From positions 558,001-622,000 of the forward strand of contig OZ244789.1 of NCBI GenBank assembly GCA_965219705.1: a DNA stretch of 64,000 bases. The letters are read 5' to 3'. Made by a program: the position numbers and the translations under genes. Numbering within the stretch: the stretch's first letter is position 1; every line of letters begins with the position of its first letter. The notes below the pieces were generated by a model, which saw only the letters and a program-made list of their open reading frames with translations, searched no databases and was not told the origin of the DNA. The DNA is from JAJECS01 sp965219705 (GTDB taxonomy: Bacteria > Chloroflexota > UBA11872). Below are positions 18,801-27,700 of this stretch, in pieces.

Positions 18801-20386
18801 TTCGACGGTCGGTGCTGGATGATGACTTCGCTTGGTATGTAATCGGAACCAATGCAGGCGCGACAAACTGGCTGTCGCTGCTCCTTGGTGAGGAACCATG
18901 GCGATCACCCGCTGAACGAATTGCGGTATGGCTCCATGGAGTGACTGGACCCGCTCGAGCAGCTTGGGAAGACTTCAAGAGAGCTGAGGCAGAGCAACCA
19001 GTAGTCATTGAGAGCCCGTCAGATCTGTTTCCGGACGGAAACCAGCGACTCATAACGAACAACAACGAGAATATCGGACCTCTTCGCACTAGGTTGGAAT
19101 CGTCTCGCAAGAAGCTGATGGAGAGATTGACCGAAGACCAGCTTATTGAACTGGAGTCGATTCTTGGAGCCGATCATGAACCGCACGGTTTCGACCTACG
19201 CACAATCCAGCGGTACGTTCTGTGGCGAGTATTCAATCTGGGTTGGACGATTGAGCGCTTTGGTGCCTTCGACCGGTTTTCTATCGGATACTCAGGAAGA
19301 GAAGCAGATAAGCCTGAGCGGATAGGCAAGAAGTACCAGTGGATCGCTTTCTACGAGATACTAGCCTACATCGCCGACCACTATCAGTACAGGGGGCAAT
19401 TCGACGAGGGCCTGCAGTCATACGAAGGACCCTGGCAGGTATCCCTTAGGAACTTGGATCCTTCATGCATACTTTCAGCTACTCCCGGCGGTACATCTTG
19501 GGGGCCTCATCGTGCCTCCTGGTGGAGTAAGACCCCGCTTTCAGATTGGATGGAAGGTGAGAGTCACGGAGACTGGATAGTTCGGAAAGAGAAAGAGGAG
19601 TTCCCTAAGGTCGAGGAGCTATTGTCGTCGGTCCATCCCGACGACAATAGTCGCTGGCTAAACGTTCGCGGGCACTTTGTCTGGCGGCAGCCGCATCCAG
19701 CTGATGTCGAGCCCACTGAGATCGATCGAAGGGAACTATGGATCGACTGTGTGGGCTACCTGATTGGTGCCGACGCCGCGGACGAGTTCATGGAATGGGC
19801 AAAGGGTGTGGACTTCTGGGGAAGGTGGATGCCAGAAGAACCGGACATGTATGGTTTGCTCCTAGGTGAGTATGGGTGGTCACCTGCGTTCAAGTACTTT
19901 AGGGGGACGTACGAGGCTGGCGCAGAATGGCTCCATTCCGAGAGATGTCCCGTCCCCATTCGACCAATTGCTTTCCAGTATCACGTGGGCACTGGGAGCT
20001 TCGACTGCTCCGTCGACGAAAGCTACTCATTGAGATTGCCCCACTACGAAATCGTAGATCGACTCAAATTGAGATGGTCTGGGAGCGGTACTGACTACCT
20101 GGATCCCCAAGGTGTGCTTGCCTCTTTCGACCCCACCGCGCACGAGGATGGGCCAACCGCACTGCTTCTGCGTGAAGACCTCCTACGAGACTACCTGTCT
20201 CAGAACGACTTGGCGCTTTGCTGGACTATTCTTGGAGAGAAAGGAGTATTGGGCGGACTAAGTCGATCGATTTCCACATACTACGGCTCTCTTCGAGTGT
20301 CGGGTGCTTACCTCTACTCGGATCATGGTCCCAGGGGTTTCGTCCACTTTCGCCACGACCCACCACGTGATGAATCGAAATCGTAG
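15833..20386 (+). CDS. Giant STAND NTPase with N-terminal nuclease-like domain (Avs-like)
   Basis: 1517 residues. The N-terminus (FQELCVQLARTESPANAEFI, NPDAGVECYCALDDGSEWGW, then QTKYFD) has the D...E-x-Q-x-K pattern of a PD-(D/E)XK (Mrr/Cap4-like) nuclease. A NACHT/STAND ATPase core follows: Walker A LKGDAGTGKTHLL near residue 352 and Walker B RALLMIDALNE near residue 424. About 1000 residues of helical sensor-like sequence follow. This layout is that of antiviral Avs proteins, which sense phage proteins and activate an effector. The gene stands alone, is less GC-rich than the transfer genes and has no partner. The Avs subtype cannot be assigned by eye. Confidence 0.65.
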   Translation: MDLDWKGIRPLHGDKAKGFQELCVQLARTESPANAEFIPKGNPDAGVECYCALDDGSEWGWQTKYFDTLGQTQWTQIDRSVKKALAKHRSLRRYFICVPIDRPDARIRGQKSALQRWTEYVKRWQDWSLSLSMDVEFVWWGSSELLDMLAQTKHIGRVYFWFDQRGFDHDWFQNRLKDAIDAAGPRYTPEIHVDLPIAQELEAVGRTVSSFDRIKSLARDVRRDLRSLSSPNTGEDDSHTQFAWDELCRSVEWILKSFAALEFTSHGVLRYDCVAEKVTVTESMATAVQGTLRELAREYESRRPIANGDPRYRQNPFWNWSYRIFQLQATLRNVRSALDEANSLSNASLVVLKGDAGTGKTHLLCDVAQRRIDAGSPTVLLMGQRFLGSDDPWSQALQHLDMRHASIEQFVGAFEAAAQAANSRALLMIDALNERRGREIWPAHLSSFLARLEKSEWIGVVLSVRSTYDKAVIPTNVLDQAEVVIHTGFADLEYDATRSFFAYYDLEFPSAPILEPEYRNPLFLKAICEGLRHNNERRLPRGFHGITAVFSLYLDAINERLAASLNYNQNNNLVQESLRNVARQIAKGRSRWLPRAQVEEVVNDLLPSREYSQSLYRGLVDEAILVENLDWRTDDSSVEVVFISYDRFADQVVADYLLSTHLDDSAPETSFSEGGGLASIIGDQRNELGDLTEAMCIQVPEQTGKELISVMPGLIEDWSAGQAFLESIVWRQLDAFTDDTQAFFYKLINAQDHQEKAIDTLLTVSTIPDHPLNANFLDELLRKQSMPDRDAWWSTYLHDSWNTDGPVDRLVDWASNLAGHNTLETPVVDHAATTLAWMLTTSHRFLRDRATKALVSLLTDRIGCTTDLVARFSDVDDPYVVERVYAVAYGVAMRNHDTAEVGSLASVVHEKIFASGTPPVHILLRDYARGVVERAIYLGWNFRVQEQLVRPPYKSDWPDIPNDDALKTLTPNREGGAWDDRDPEWSRNRIRRSVLDDDFAWYVIGTNAGATNWLSLLLGEEPWRSPAERIAVWLHGVTGPARAAWEDFKRAEAEQPVVIESPSDLFPDGNQRLITNNNENIGPLRTRLESSRKKLMERLTEDQLIELESILGADHEPHGFDLRTIQRYVLWRVFNLGWTIERFGAFDRFSIGYSGREADKPERIGKKYQWIAFYEILAYIADHYQYRGQFDEGLQSYEGPWQVSLRNLDPSCILSATPGGTSWGPHRASWWSKTPLSDWMEGESHGDWIVRKEKEEFPKVEELLSSVHPDDNSRWLNVRGHFVWRQPHPADVEPTEIDRRELWIDCVGYLIGADAADEFMEWAKGVDFWGRWMPEEPDMYGLLLGEYGWSPAFKYFRGTYEAGAEWLHSERCPVPIRPIAFQYHVGTGSFDCSVDESYSLRLPHYEIVDRLKLRWSGSGTDYLDPQGVLASFDPTAHEDGPTALLLREDLLRDYLSQNDLALCWTILGEKGVLGGLSRSISTYYGSLRVSGAYLYSDHGPRGFVHFRHDPPRDESKS

Positions 20387-20487
20387 GCCTTTGCCCTAGC
20401 GCCTCCATTTCGCACCATCCTACTCGGACGGAGGGCCCCGGTGGGCTCACAGACCCATCCTCGTCTCAATGACAGTTCTGTCTACAG

Positions 20488-20763
20488 TCAACTCTGGCCT
20501 GAGGCTCGCTCGGTGGCCTGCTGGAGGAGCGCTCGCGCCGCATGCACGTCGGCGAAGGCGCTTCGTCGAAGACGCTGGCGTGCCAGGCGCCTCACTCTAG
20601 GAAGGTCTACCAGGGGCGAGTCGAGCAGGCGATGGCCGTCTGCCCCGTGGCGCAAGGCGTCGTCGACCCATTGGTAGTAGGCCGCGAAGGACCGGCGGCT
20701 GCAGCGCGGAGTGCGGTGCGTGTGTGGCCGCCCCGCAATTGGCGTGGCAGCTGCCTCAGGCAT
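20488..20763 (-). pseudogene. Helix-turn-helix protein of the dispersed element, copy 3, truncated
   Basis: From the ATG at 20761-20763 the product follows copies 1 and 2 (RRSFAAYYQWVDDALRHGAD, RSAFADVHAARALLQQATER) and then runs out of the element after ERAS. The helix-turn-helix region is lost and a stop follows within four codons. It is a deletion derivative. Confidence 0.6.
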
Positions 20764-20936
20764 CTGCAGACTCCGGCCGAATAGGCATTCTGGCTCCAGG
20801 ATGCAAACGTAATGATCGGGCGGGAAGGCAGGATTCCGTAAGCGCGGGCAACGACCCGCACTGCAGGTGCAGCAGGACGACGTCAAGGGCTGCGAATCCA
20901 CATACGCACAGCACGGTTCTGTTCGTCGATGAGCAT
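20499..20936 (-). repeat. Dispersed helix-turn-helix element, copy 3 (truncated)
   Basis: Similarity to copy 2 starts abruptly at CTGAGGCTCGCTCGGTGGCC (20499), so the gene's 3' third and the downstream flank are missing. The other end matches copy 1 out to CGTCGATGAGCAT at 20936, where the C45 pseudogene begins. Confidence 0.65.
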
Positions 20937-20989
20937 CGCTGAAAAGCTATCGTCCCCAACTGCATATCGAATAGCTTCAAGGCCTCGCC

Positions 20990-21760
20990 GACAGCGCTGG
21001 CATTCGGTTCCACGCAACCCTCGCCCTGCAGCTCCGTCCCGGCACCGGCGGACTCCCCGACGGCTGCACTTCCATCTCCGCCGTCGGTGCCGCCACTATC
21101 AATGTCCAATCTGTGGACGGCCAAGACTGCGACCTAGGCAAGCTCTATCTCCACCGCATGTTCGTCGCACCTGCCCACGTCCCCCACATCCTCGTGCACG
21201 CCGTCCCCAGGGAACTCGGAGGGATCGGCCTCAACAGCCGCGGAGCGGCTATCTTCGCCAACTCCCTGTGAGGCAAAACCGGTCGGACCTGGATGGCCCG
21301 CCCATGCTGCGCCGGGCTTCCCTGGAATAGAATTCAGCCGAGGCAGCCATCCAGCGCGTCCAGGCCATACACGGCGCCGCCGCCGGAAACTTTCTGATTG
21401 CCAACAGCAACCACGCCCCCAAATCTCCGATTTCCGGCTGAAAGCGAGCACGTCACCGAGATCGACGACGGCGTCTATGCCCATACCAACAACTACAGGT
21501 CGCGGGAATCGCTCCCCCACGAAGCCTCGCGCTGCCCCCTCCCCTTTCCCAAGGCCACCGTTACTCGCCGCAGACCGCCCTTGAACGCAACGCCGGCACG
21601 AGCGTTACAGATGTCTGCCGCCAACATCTCAGCAACGAATCACACCGCCCCGAACACGTATGCTGACGCCCCGCTCAGGCGACCGCTTCGCCACCTACCG
21701 CCGGTAAAGTGAGTTTCAAACCCGCCCACGACCTTTCGTCGTGAGCCGATCCGCACGTCT
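20990..21760 (+). pseudogene. C45-family acyltransferase (AAT-like), degraded
   Basis: Fragments in several frames line up as one gene: GLPDGCTSISAVGAATINVQ, HILVHAVPRELGGIGLNSRG, AAIFANSL and a stop; then MLRRASLE, AEAAIQRVQAIHGAAAGNFL, DDGVYAHTNNYRSRE and SVTDVCRQHLSNESHRPEHV. These are the N-terminal nucleophile Cys region, the GLNSxG segment, the GNFL segment and the HTNH segment of acyl-CoA:6-aminopenicillanic acid acyltransferase-type (C45) proteins. At least three frameshifts and several stops make it inactive. It abuts dispersed element copy 3. Confidence 0.65.
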
Positions 21761-21927
21761 TCGAAGGACCGCATCGAACCATCAACCCCATTCCTCCCAC
21801 CAGCCAGGAAGGTCTGTAGCGCGCCCCCACCCGCCAACCCACCTGACTATTCACGCATTCCCAAGGTTCTGTACCATCGTCCTACACCTGCTGGACAACC
21901 ATCGACCTAGCCAGACCAGACAAAGCG

Positions 21928-22881
21928 ATGTCGCAAATTCCCCAAGATCAGTCTTTCAAGGATCAACTTTCCACGGGTATGGAATTCCTTGTGGCCGCAG
22001 TACACGATCTGGCCGATGACGTTACACCTTCGAAGCTCAAGTTTGGCCTCGTTAACCTAGTCACTGGTATGGAAATACTTTTTAAGGTGCGTCTCGCACG
22101 CGAACACTGGTCACTAGTGTTTAGAAACGTCAATCAAGCCGACAGAACGAACTTGGAGACAGGTGATTTCATAAGTGTATCTCTGGAGGACGCAATTAAG
22201 AGACTCAGTTCAATCTGCGCTATCGAATTCACACGGGAACACGACCAGGCATTCAAGGTGGCCAGACGAGAGAGAAACGGATTGCTGCATTTGGGTTACA
22301 TGCGCCAGCAGGATCGTCTGCGACCTGTGGCTGCAAAGACACTGTCCTTCTTGATTTCCTTTATATCAGAAGAGCTTGAGCCGAACGGCCTAACTGAAGA
22401 GACGAATGATCTTCTTGAGGAGATCCGAAATGGATTGACGAGCATTCAACACTATGTGACTGAACGCAGGCGCGAGGTCAGAGCCATTCTGGCGGCATCT
22501 CACTCGCCGATTGTTCAGTGTCCACGTTGTCTTGAAGAGGCGATGACAATTGATGGTGGTCGAGCCAAGTGCGAGTTCTGTGGTCTTGCTGACGATGGCG
22601 AAAGTGCAGCAGATATGTTCGCGCACAGGGTTTTGGAACTTTCCAAATACCGAATTGTGAAACAGGGTGGCGAGTGGCCAGTTCATCAGTGTCCTGAATG
22701 CGGACATAGGGCATTCGTGGAAGGTGTCGAGGGAACTACTGCAGACTCTTTACGCTGGGTATGCTTTTCTTGCGGCGTGGAAGCGATTGATCACGACGTC
22801 TGGCCCTGTGTTCGGTGCAATGAGCCCACAATCACGTCTGACGGTTCCTATGCACTCTGCGATACTTGCGGCTACACATAG
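21928..22881 (+). CDS. HEPN-like protein with C-terminal zinc ribbons
   Basis: 317 residues, starting ATG at 21928 (MSQIPQDQSFKDQL). The first 150 residues are helical and contain KVARRERNGLLHLGYMR, an R-x(4-6)-H pattern as in HEPN domains. The C-terminal half has three paired CxxC knuckles: CPRC...CEFCG, CPECG...CFSCG and CVRCN...CDTCG. HEPN domains are often RNases in defence or toxin systems; zinc ribbons may bind nucleic acid. It is isolated, less GC-rich than the transfer genes and lies next to an RM-type operon on the other strand. Function is not established. Confidence 0.5.
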   Translation: MSQIPQDQSFKDQLSTGMEFLVAAVHDLADDVTPSKLKFGLVNLVTGMEILFKVRLAREHWSLVFRNVNQADRTNLETGDFISVSLEDAIKRLSSICAIEFTREHDQAFKVARRERNGLLHLGYMRQQDRLRPVAAKTLSFLISFISEELEPNGLTEETNDLLEEIRNGLTSIQHYVTERRREVRAILAASHSPIVQCPRCLEEAMTIDGGRAKCEFCGLADDGESAADMFAHRVLELSKYRIVKQGGEWPVHQCPECGHRAFVEGVEGTTADSLRWVCFSCGVEAIDHDVWPCVRCNEPTITSDGSYALCDTCGYT

Positions 22882-22995
22882 AAAAATGGAGCTGTTCGTA
22901 GACGCCCAGCGCGGAGTGCTGGCGAGGCCGCATAAGGAGCCTCGGTTCGTCAAGCGTTCGAATCGGCTGGTCTTGCCTATCGAACTCGGTCAGCC

Positions 22996-23626
22996 TTAGC
23001 ACTGATCGGATAGTGACTCAAGGCGCGTCACCCACCCATTGAACCGCGGACATTCAGCCCGAATCCCATCCAGTCCCGTCGCTTCGGCCACTAGTGGTCC
23101 ATGCAGCCGCTTCCGGTACCGTGGAATCAGGCCCTCGATCCGCTTGCTTGGCGCGGTGTCGGAATTGTCGTTGATGTCTTCAGGTGTCTCGAAGTGGTTT
23201 CTGATCCGGCAGAGACTCTGTAAGCATGCGTCATCGATCCCAGTCAAGCCCAATGTCGAGAACCTATCGACGTCAGAGAACCGCAGGCCTTCGAATTCGT
23301 GCTGCTGGATGATAGGGGAACACGGCCCGCTGATCCCAACTCCGGCGAATCAAGCGGTCCACTTCGGCAAACACGGCATCCTCGAGTTGGCAAATCGGGT
23401 CGTTGTCTCTGTCCCTGAATCCGTAGAAATCAACAAGCGATGTCACGTAGTAATACCGCTGCCAGAATAGATTCACCATATCTCGCGCTAGACGCGCTAC
23501 GGTGACGTTGCCGCCGAGCGAGACTGGACGCGTTTCAAGCCCCTTTGAACGCATGTGGCCGACGATCAGTCTGTTGACGAATTCCTCTTCAGTCGGACCT
23601 TCGACGGAGATTGCAAGCCGGATCAA
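22996..23626 (-). pseudogene. DUF4276-like protein, frameshifted
   Basis: It starts at TTG 23624-23626, overlapping the AAA ATPase stop as TTGA: RLAISVEGPTEEEFVNRLI, a Toprim-like opening. The frame fails near 23312. One base fewer there gives FPYIQQHEFEGLRFSD, and the alternate frame continues to 22996 with RNHFETPEDINDN, TAPSKRIEGLIPRYRKRLHG and CPRFNGWVTRLE, the conserved C-terminus of DUF4276 proteins. Coupled AAA ATPase plus DUF4276 genes are a recurring defence-type pair. The single insertion may be recent, or a sequencing error. Confidence 0.7.
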
Positions 23627-24753
23627 GGACGGCCGCCGAGAATATTCTTCTGCCAAAGTTGACTTGGCGTGTAGTCCTGCTCCAGCCACATCTGATAATC
23701 GTCGGCAGCCAGCTTGCGCAGCCTCGTCTGCCCATCCTCCAGGTCGAGCACGATGATCTCGTCAAGCTCAAACTCATCCACCAGCAACGGCGATTGAGTC
23801 GCCACGATGAGCTGCTTCTCGTGCGACAGCTGTTCGATCATCCCGGCGACAAGACCAATAGCCGTTGGATGCAACCCAAGCTCGGGCTCGTCCAGCAGAA
23901 TCACGCTGGGGAGCATTTCCGATGGTAGGTTGAGCAATGTGACTAGCGCGAAGAATCGCAGCGATCCGTCCGAAGTCAAGTGTGCGCCGAAGGTCTTGTC
24001 GGCCCACTTCGCCTTCCAACGCAAGAGGACTTTCCCGTAGCTTTCCTCGATGACGAATCGGTCGAACACCGGTAAGACGCGGCCGATGTGTCGGCAGATG
24101 ATGTCAAAGCGACGGATGTCCTCATGCTCGAGCCGGTACAACACAGCCGCCAGATTCCCGCCATGCCCATGAAGTCGATGGTTGTCGTTGACATCCCAGC
24201 TATTCTTCATCGTGGATGAGTCCGAAGTATCGTGAAATTGATATATTTGGTGATCTGTAAGCAATCTCATCATGGCCAATACGGTTTGGCAACAAAAACG
24301 TGCTATCCCTTCGCTTTGAAGACTCTCAACGATACCGGATTCGCTTTGCATCTGGAGATTATGCCACCCTTTTGGAATCTCACCCACCTTGCCCCACTTA
24401 ATATCTTCGCTAGCAAAAGTCAAACTATCTGGCTGAGCGTGAACTAAGGAGAAGCTATATTCGCACTCTTCAATTCCAGTACGCAGGCCCACAGTTGCTT
24501 CAATGCTTGAAGTTTTCTTGCTGCCGCCAAACAATTGATCGTCAGCTCCACCCTGCCGCGCTACGAATTCGGCGAGCCTCCGCGATTTCAAAATCCAGAT
24601 TAGCATTTCAAAGAACCGGATTATATTTGACTTACCAGAGCCGTTGGACCCGATCATCACAGTCACATCGGGAAGATTAGACACTGAGACATTGGCTAGC
24701 GAGCGGAACCCTTTGATGCTGATTGAGTCGATCTTTGTTTGCGGAGCAGACAT
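23623..24753 (-). CDS. AAA (ABC/RecF-like) ATPase paired with DUF4276
   Basis: 376 residues. Walker A is IGSNGSGKSNII near residue 36, after the typical ISIKGFRSLANVSV start. The C-terminal half has VILLDEPELGLHP (Walker B), the preceding LTSDGSLRFFALVTLL signature region and LIVATQSPLLVDEF. This is the AAA_21/RecF-like architecture of OLD- and Septu-type defence ATPases, without its own Toprim domain; the DUF4276 gene fused by a 4-base overlap could supply it. It begins 5 bases after the methyltransferase gene, so the three are one operon. Confidence 0.75.
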   Translation of the reverse strand: MSAPQTKIDSISIKGFRSLANVSVSNLPDVTVMIGSNGSGKSNIIRFFEMLIWILKSRRLAEFVARQGGADDQLFGGSKKTSSIEATVGLRTGIEECEYSFSLVHAQPDSLTFASEDIKWGKVGEIPKGWHNLQMQSESGIVESLQSEGIARFCCQTVLAMMRLLTDHQIYQFHDTSDSSTMKNSWDVNDNHRLHGHGGNLAAVLYRLEHEDIRRFDIICRHIGRVLPVFDRFVIEESYGKVLLRWKAKWADKTFGAHLTSDGSLRFFALVTLLNLPSEMLPSVILLDEPELGLHPTAIGLVAGMIEQLSHEKQLIVATQSPLLVDEFELDEIIVLDLEDGQTRLRKLAADDYQMWLEQDYTPSQLWQKNILGGRP

Positions 24754-24758
24754 GGTGA

Positions 24759-27700
24759 TTACTCGCCAGTGGTTCTCAACAGTATAGCCGCAATCCGCCG
24801 CGCGATTTCACTGAAATACCCCGCTTCTTCCACCCGGAGCGTCCGCCCCAGCACCTTCCGCTCGCGGTACGAGAGCCACTTCTTCAGCACCTGGTAGCCG
24901 CCCAAGCGGTAAGCCCACACGTTGGCCGGCACATTCCGCCAGTAGGCCCGATTGTTTAGGTGAATGTCGTAAGTCGTTTCGCCTAGCGTGTCGGGCACGG
25001 TGCCCACGGCGGAGCGCTCGGACTCTGTATAGGCCCGTTCGACGACGCGGCCTTGGCCGGGCATGACGGCCTCGCCGGACCCGAAATGCCCCCAGCCGGC
25101 GGTGAGGGCGAAGTCGTCGCCGTCCATGTTGTGGCCGTGAGTCGTAGTGGGAACGGCGATAGCGGCGATTTCCGGGCGCAAAGGGCCGGTGGTGACGCCC
25201 GGGACGGGCGTGTCGGGGTCCAGCAGGGCGGCCAGCTCGCGACCGCAGGCGGCGGAGGCGGCCAGGGTTTGGGCGGCCTCTGTGGCCTGAGCGGACGTAG
25301 GGGCGCTTCGCGAAGCGCCCCTACCAGAGGGACCCGGCGCGGACAGCCGGGTCCAGTGCGGCAGGGGAATGCGGGGCCATTCCATGCGCAGGGCGCCGGC
25401 GTTGGCCTCGCGGTAGGCGGGGTCGTGCAGCACGGCCAGTACGTGATGGAAGAGGTCCTCGACGGTCAGGTTGAGACGTTCCACGTAGCGCCGGGCGGCG
25501 GGCGACAGGTTGGGACGGCGCACGCCGTATGCGTCGGTTCCAAGGGTGTCCTCACGTAGCCAGGCGGGGAACATCGCAGCCCCGCGCTCAATTAGGTGGA
25601 ACGACCCCATGTGCCTGGTGACACATGCCTGCGGCTCTGACGCACCCTTACGCAGGTGCTGAGCGGAGGACAGCCAAAGATTCCCATCAAATACATGCGG
25701 CCAATAGTCAGGTGAAGGAGCAGTGAGAAGACGACGATCTGACTCCCAGTACAGCCAGCGGTTATCGAAGGGCCGATAGGCATCCCGTAGGAATCCCGTC
25801 TCGTACGGCCCGCCACGGGCAAGCAGCGCATCCCGCACCTTCCGAGCGTCCGTGATACTGAAGGCCGAGGAGTTTCTCATTGCCGCCGGATAGCGCTGAG
25901 CGATCGCTTCATGGCTCAACTCCGGATCGAAGTAGTCGGCGATCCGCTGTCGAAGGCGATCCAGATCAATGTCGACTAACAGGCGGTCACGCCCGGTATG
26001 GACCCCGGGAAACGACGCAGGAAACAGCTCCGGCAGCGCCGGCCAGTCGAACCAGCCTTCGCTGACTGCCGTGGGCGCGAACGGCAGACCCAGCGGCAGC
26101 ACGGGCGTGATGGCGTCGTAGAGCGCGTCCGGCTCGGACTCCGCCGTCTCCGTCAACCCGGCCAGCTTTGCGTGGCCCCAGAGATTGCGATATTCGACGC
26201 TCGCGGCTGGCGCATGGTCGAGCTTGCGCACCAGCGTGGCGACGGCGGTTCCGACCTGGATGCCGACCGGATCGTCGGGCGTCGAGAAGATGCTGGGATC
26301 GGGCGAGCCGTCGGGCGCGATCTTGCCGGTGCGGTACTTGTCGCCGTTGAGGTTGTCGATGCGAATGGCGTCAAACGCCTCCAGGTAGCGCTCGCGCATG
26401 CCGGTAAACGACAATCCGTCCAGCCAGGAGTAGTTGGAGATGAAGCAGACCATGCCCTGGCCGGTCTTCTCGGTGATGCGGCGCTCGGCCATGCGGAAGA
26501 AGCGCACGTAGAGGTCGTTCAGGCCCCGTGCGTCGCTGAGTTGTACGTGCTTCGGCTTGCGGTAGGCCTCCAGTAGTCTCCGCTCTTCATCAATCGCCAC
26601 CCCGGCGAAGCCGTTGTAGGGCGGATTGCCCAGGATCACGAGGATCGGCGTCTCCTGCTTGACCCGTTCGGCGCGGTCGCGTTCCTCCTCAAGCTCCGGG
26701 AACGGCAGCGGCTTTTGCACCGTGGGCTCCCAGCCGGTGAGCGCGTTGGTGAGGAAAACGCCGGCGCGCTCATCGCCGTCTTCGGCCAGCGGCGCGTCCA
26801 GGTCCTGCATGGTCAGCCCGACTTGCAGGTGGGCCACCACGAAGGGCGCGGGCATGATCTCGAAGCCGAAGACCCGTTCGAGGGCCGCCTGCTTGACCCG
26901 TGCGCCGGTCAGCGCGCCCAGGCCACGGTCTTGCAGGTTGGCGGCGATGCGGCGCAGGACTTCCGCCAGGTAGGCGCCGGTGCCGCAGCAGGGATCGAGC
27001 ACGTAGACGTTCTCCGCCGCCAGCCCGTCGGCGATGCCCAGGTCGTCCCGCAGCGCCCGGTCCACGCGCGCCACCATGTAGCGCACCACCTCGCCGGGCG
27101 TGTACCAGACGCCCAGCTGCTTGCGCAGCGCGGGGTCGAAGGCTTGCAGGAATGGCTCGTAGAAATAGGGCACGGCCTCGCCCTCGTTGAAGCGGGCGAA
27201 GAAGGCGGCCTGGTCCACGCGGTCGAGCGCGGCGTTGGTCCAATCGAGCACTTCGACCAGGCCGAGCGGCTGCAAGCGGCCGGGATCGGAGAGCTGCTGG
27301 AACAGCGCCCGCAGCACCGGCACGCGCAGGTGCCAGACGGCCGTGCGCCAGTCGAACGCGCCCGCGGGCGGCGGCGTCTGGCGCGCCCAGAGCACCCAGG
27401 CGGAGAAGACGCCGTAGAAGAGCGTTTGCACCAGGGTGGAACGGAAGAAGGCCGCACCCTGCTCGTCCTCGAACCGGACGCCCAGCGCTTCTTCCAGTGC
27501 GCCGCGCACTGCGGCCAACGACGGCGCTTCGCCGGCGGCCTCGACCCGCGCCAGACCGTCGCGGGCGTATGAGGCCAGCAGCCAGGCGAGATCCCTGGGC
27601 TCGGCCAGCACGGCGTGGTGCGACAGGGCGCGCAGCAGGTATTCGCCCAGGCCCGCGCCGACCCGGCGGGCGAAGGCGCGCGGCCGTTCCAGCTGGCGGT

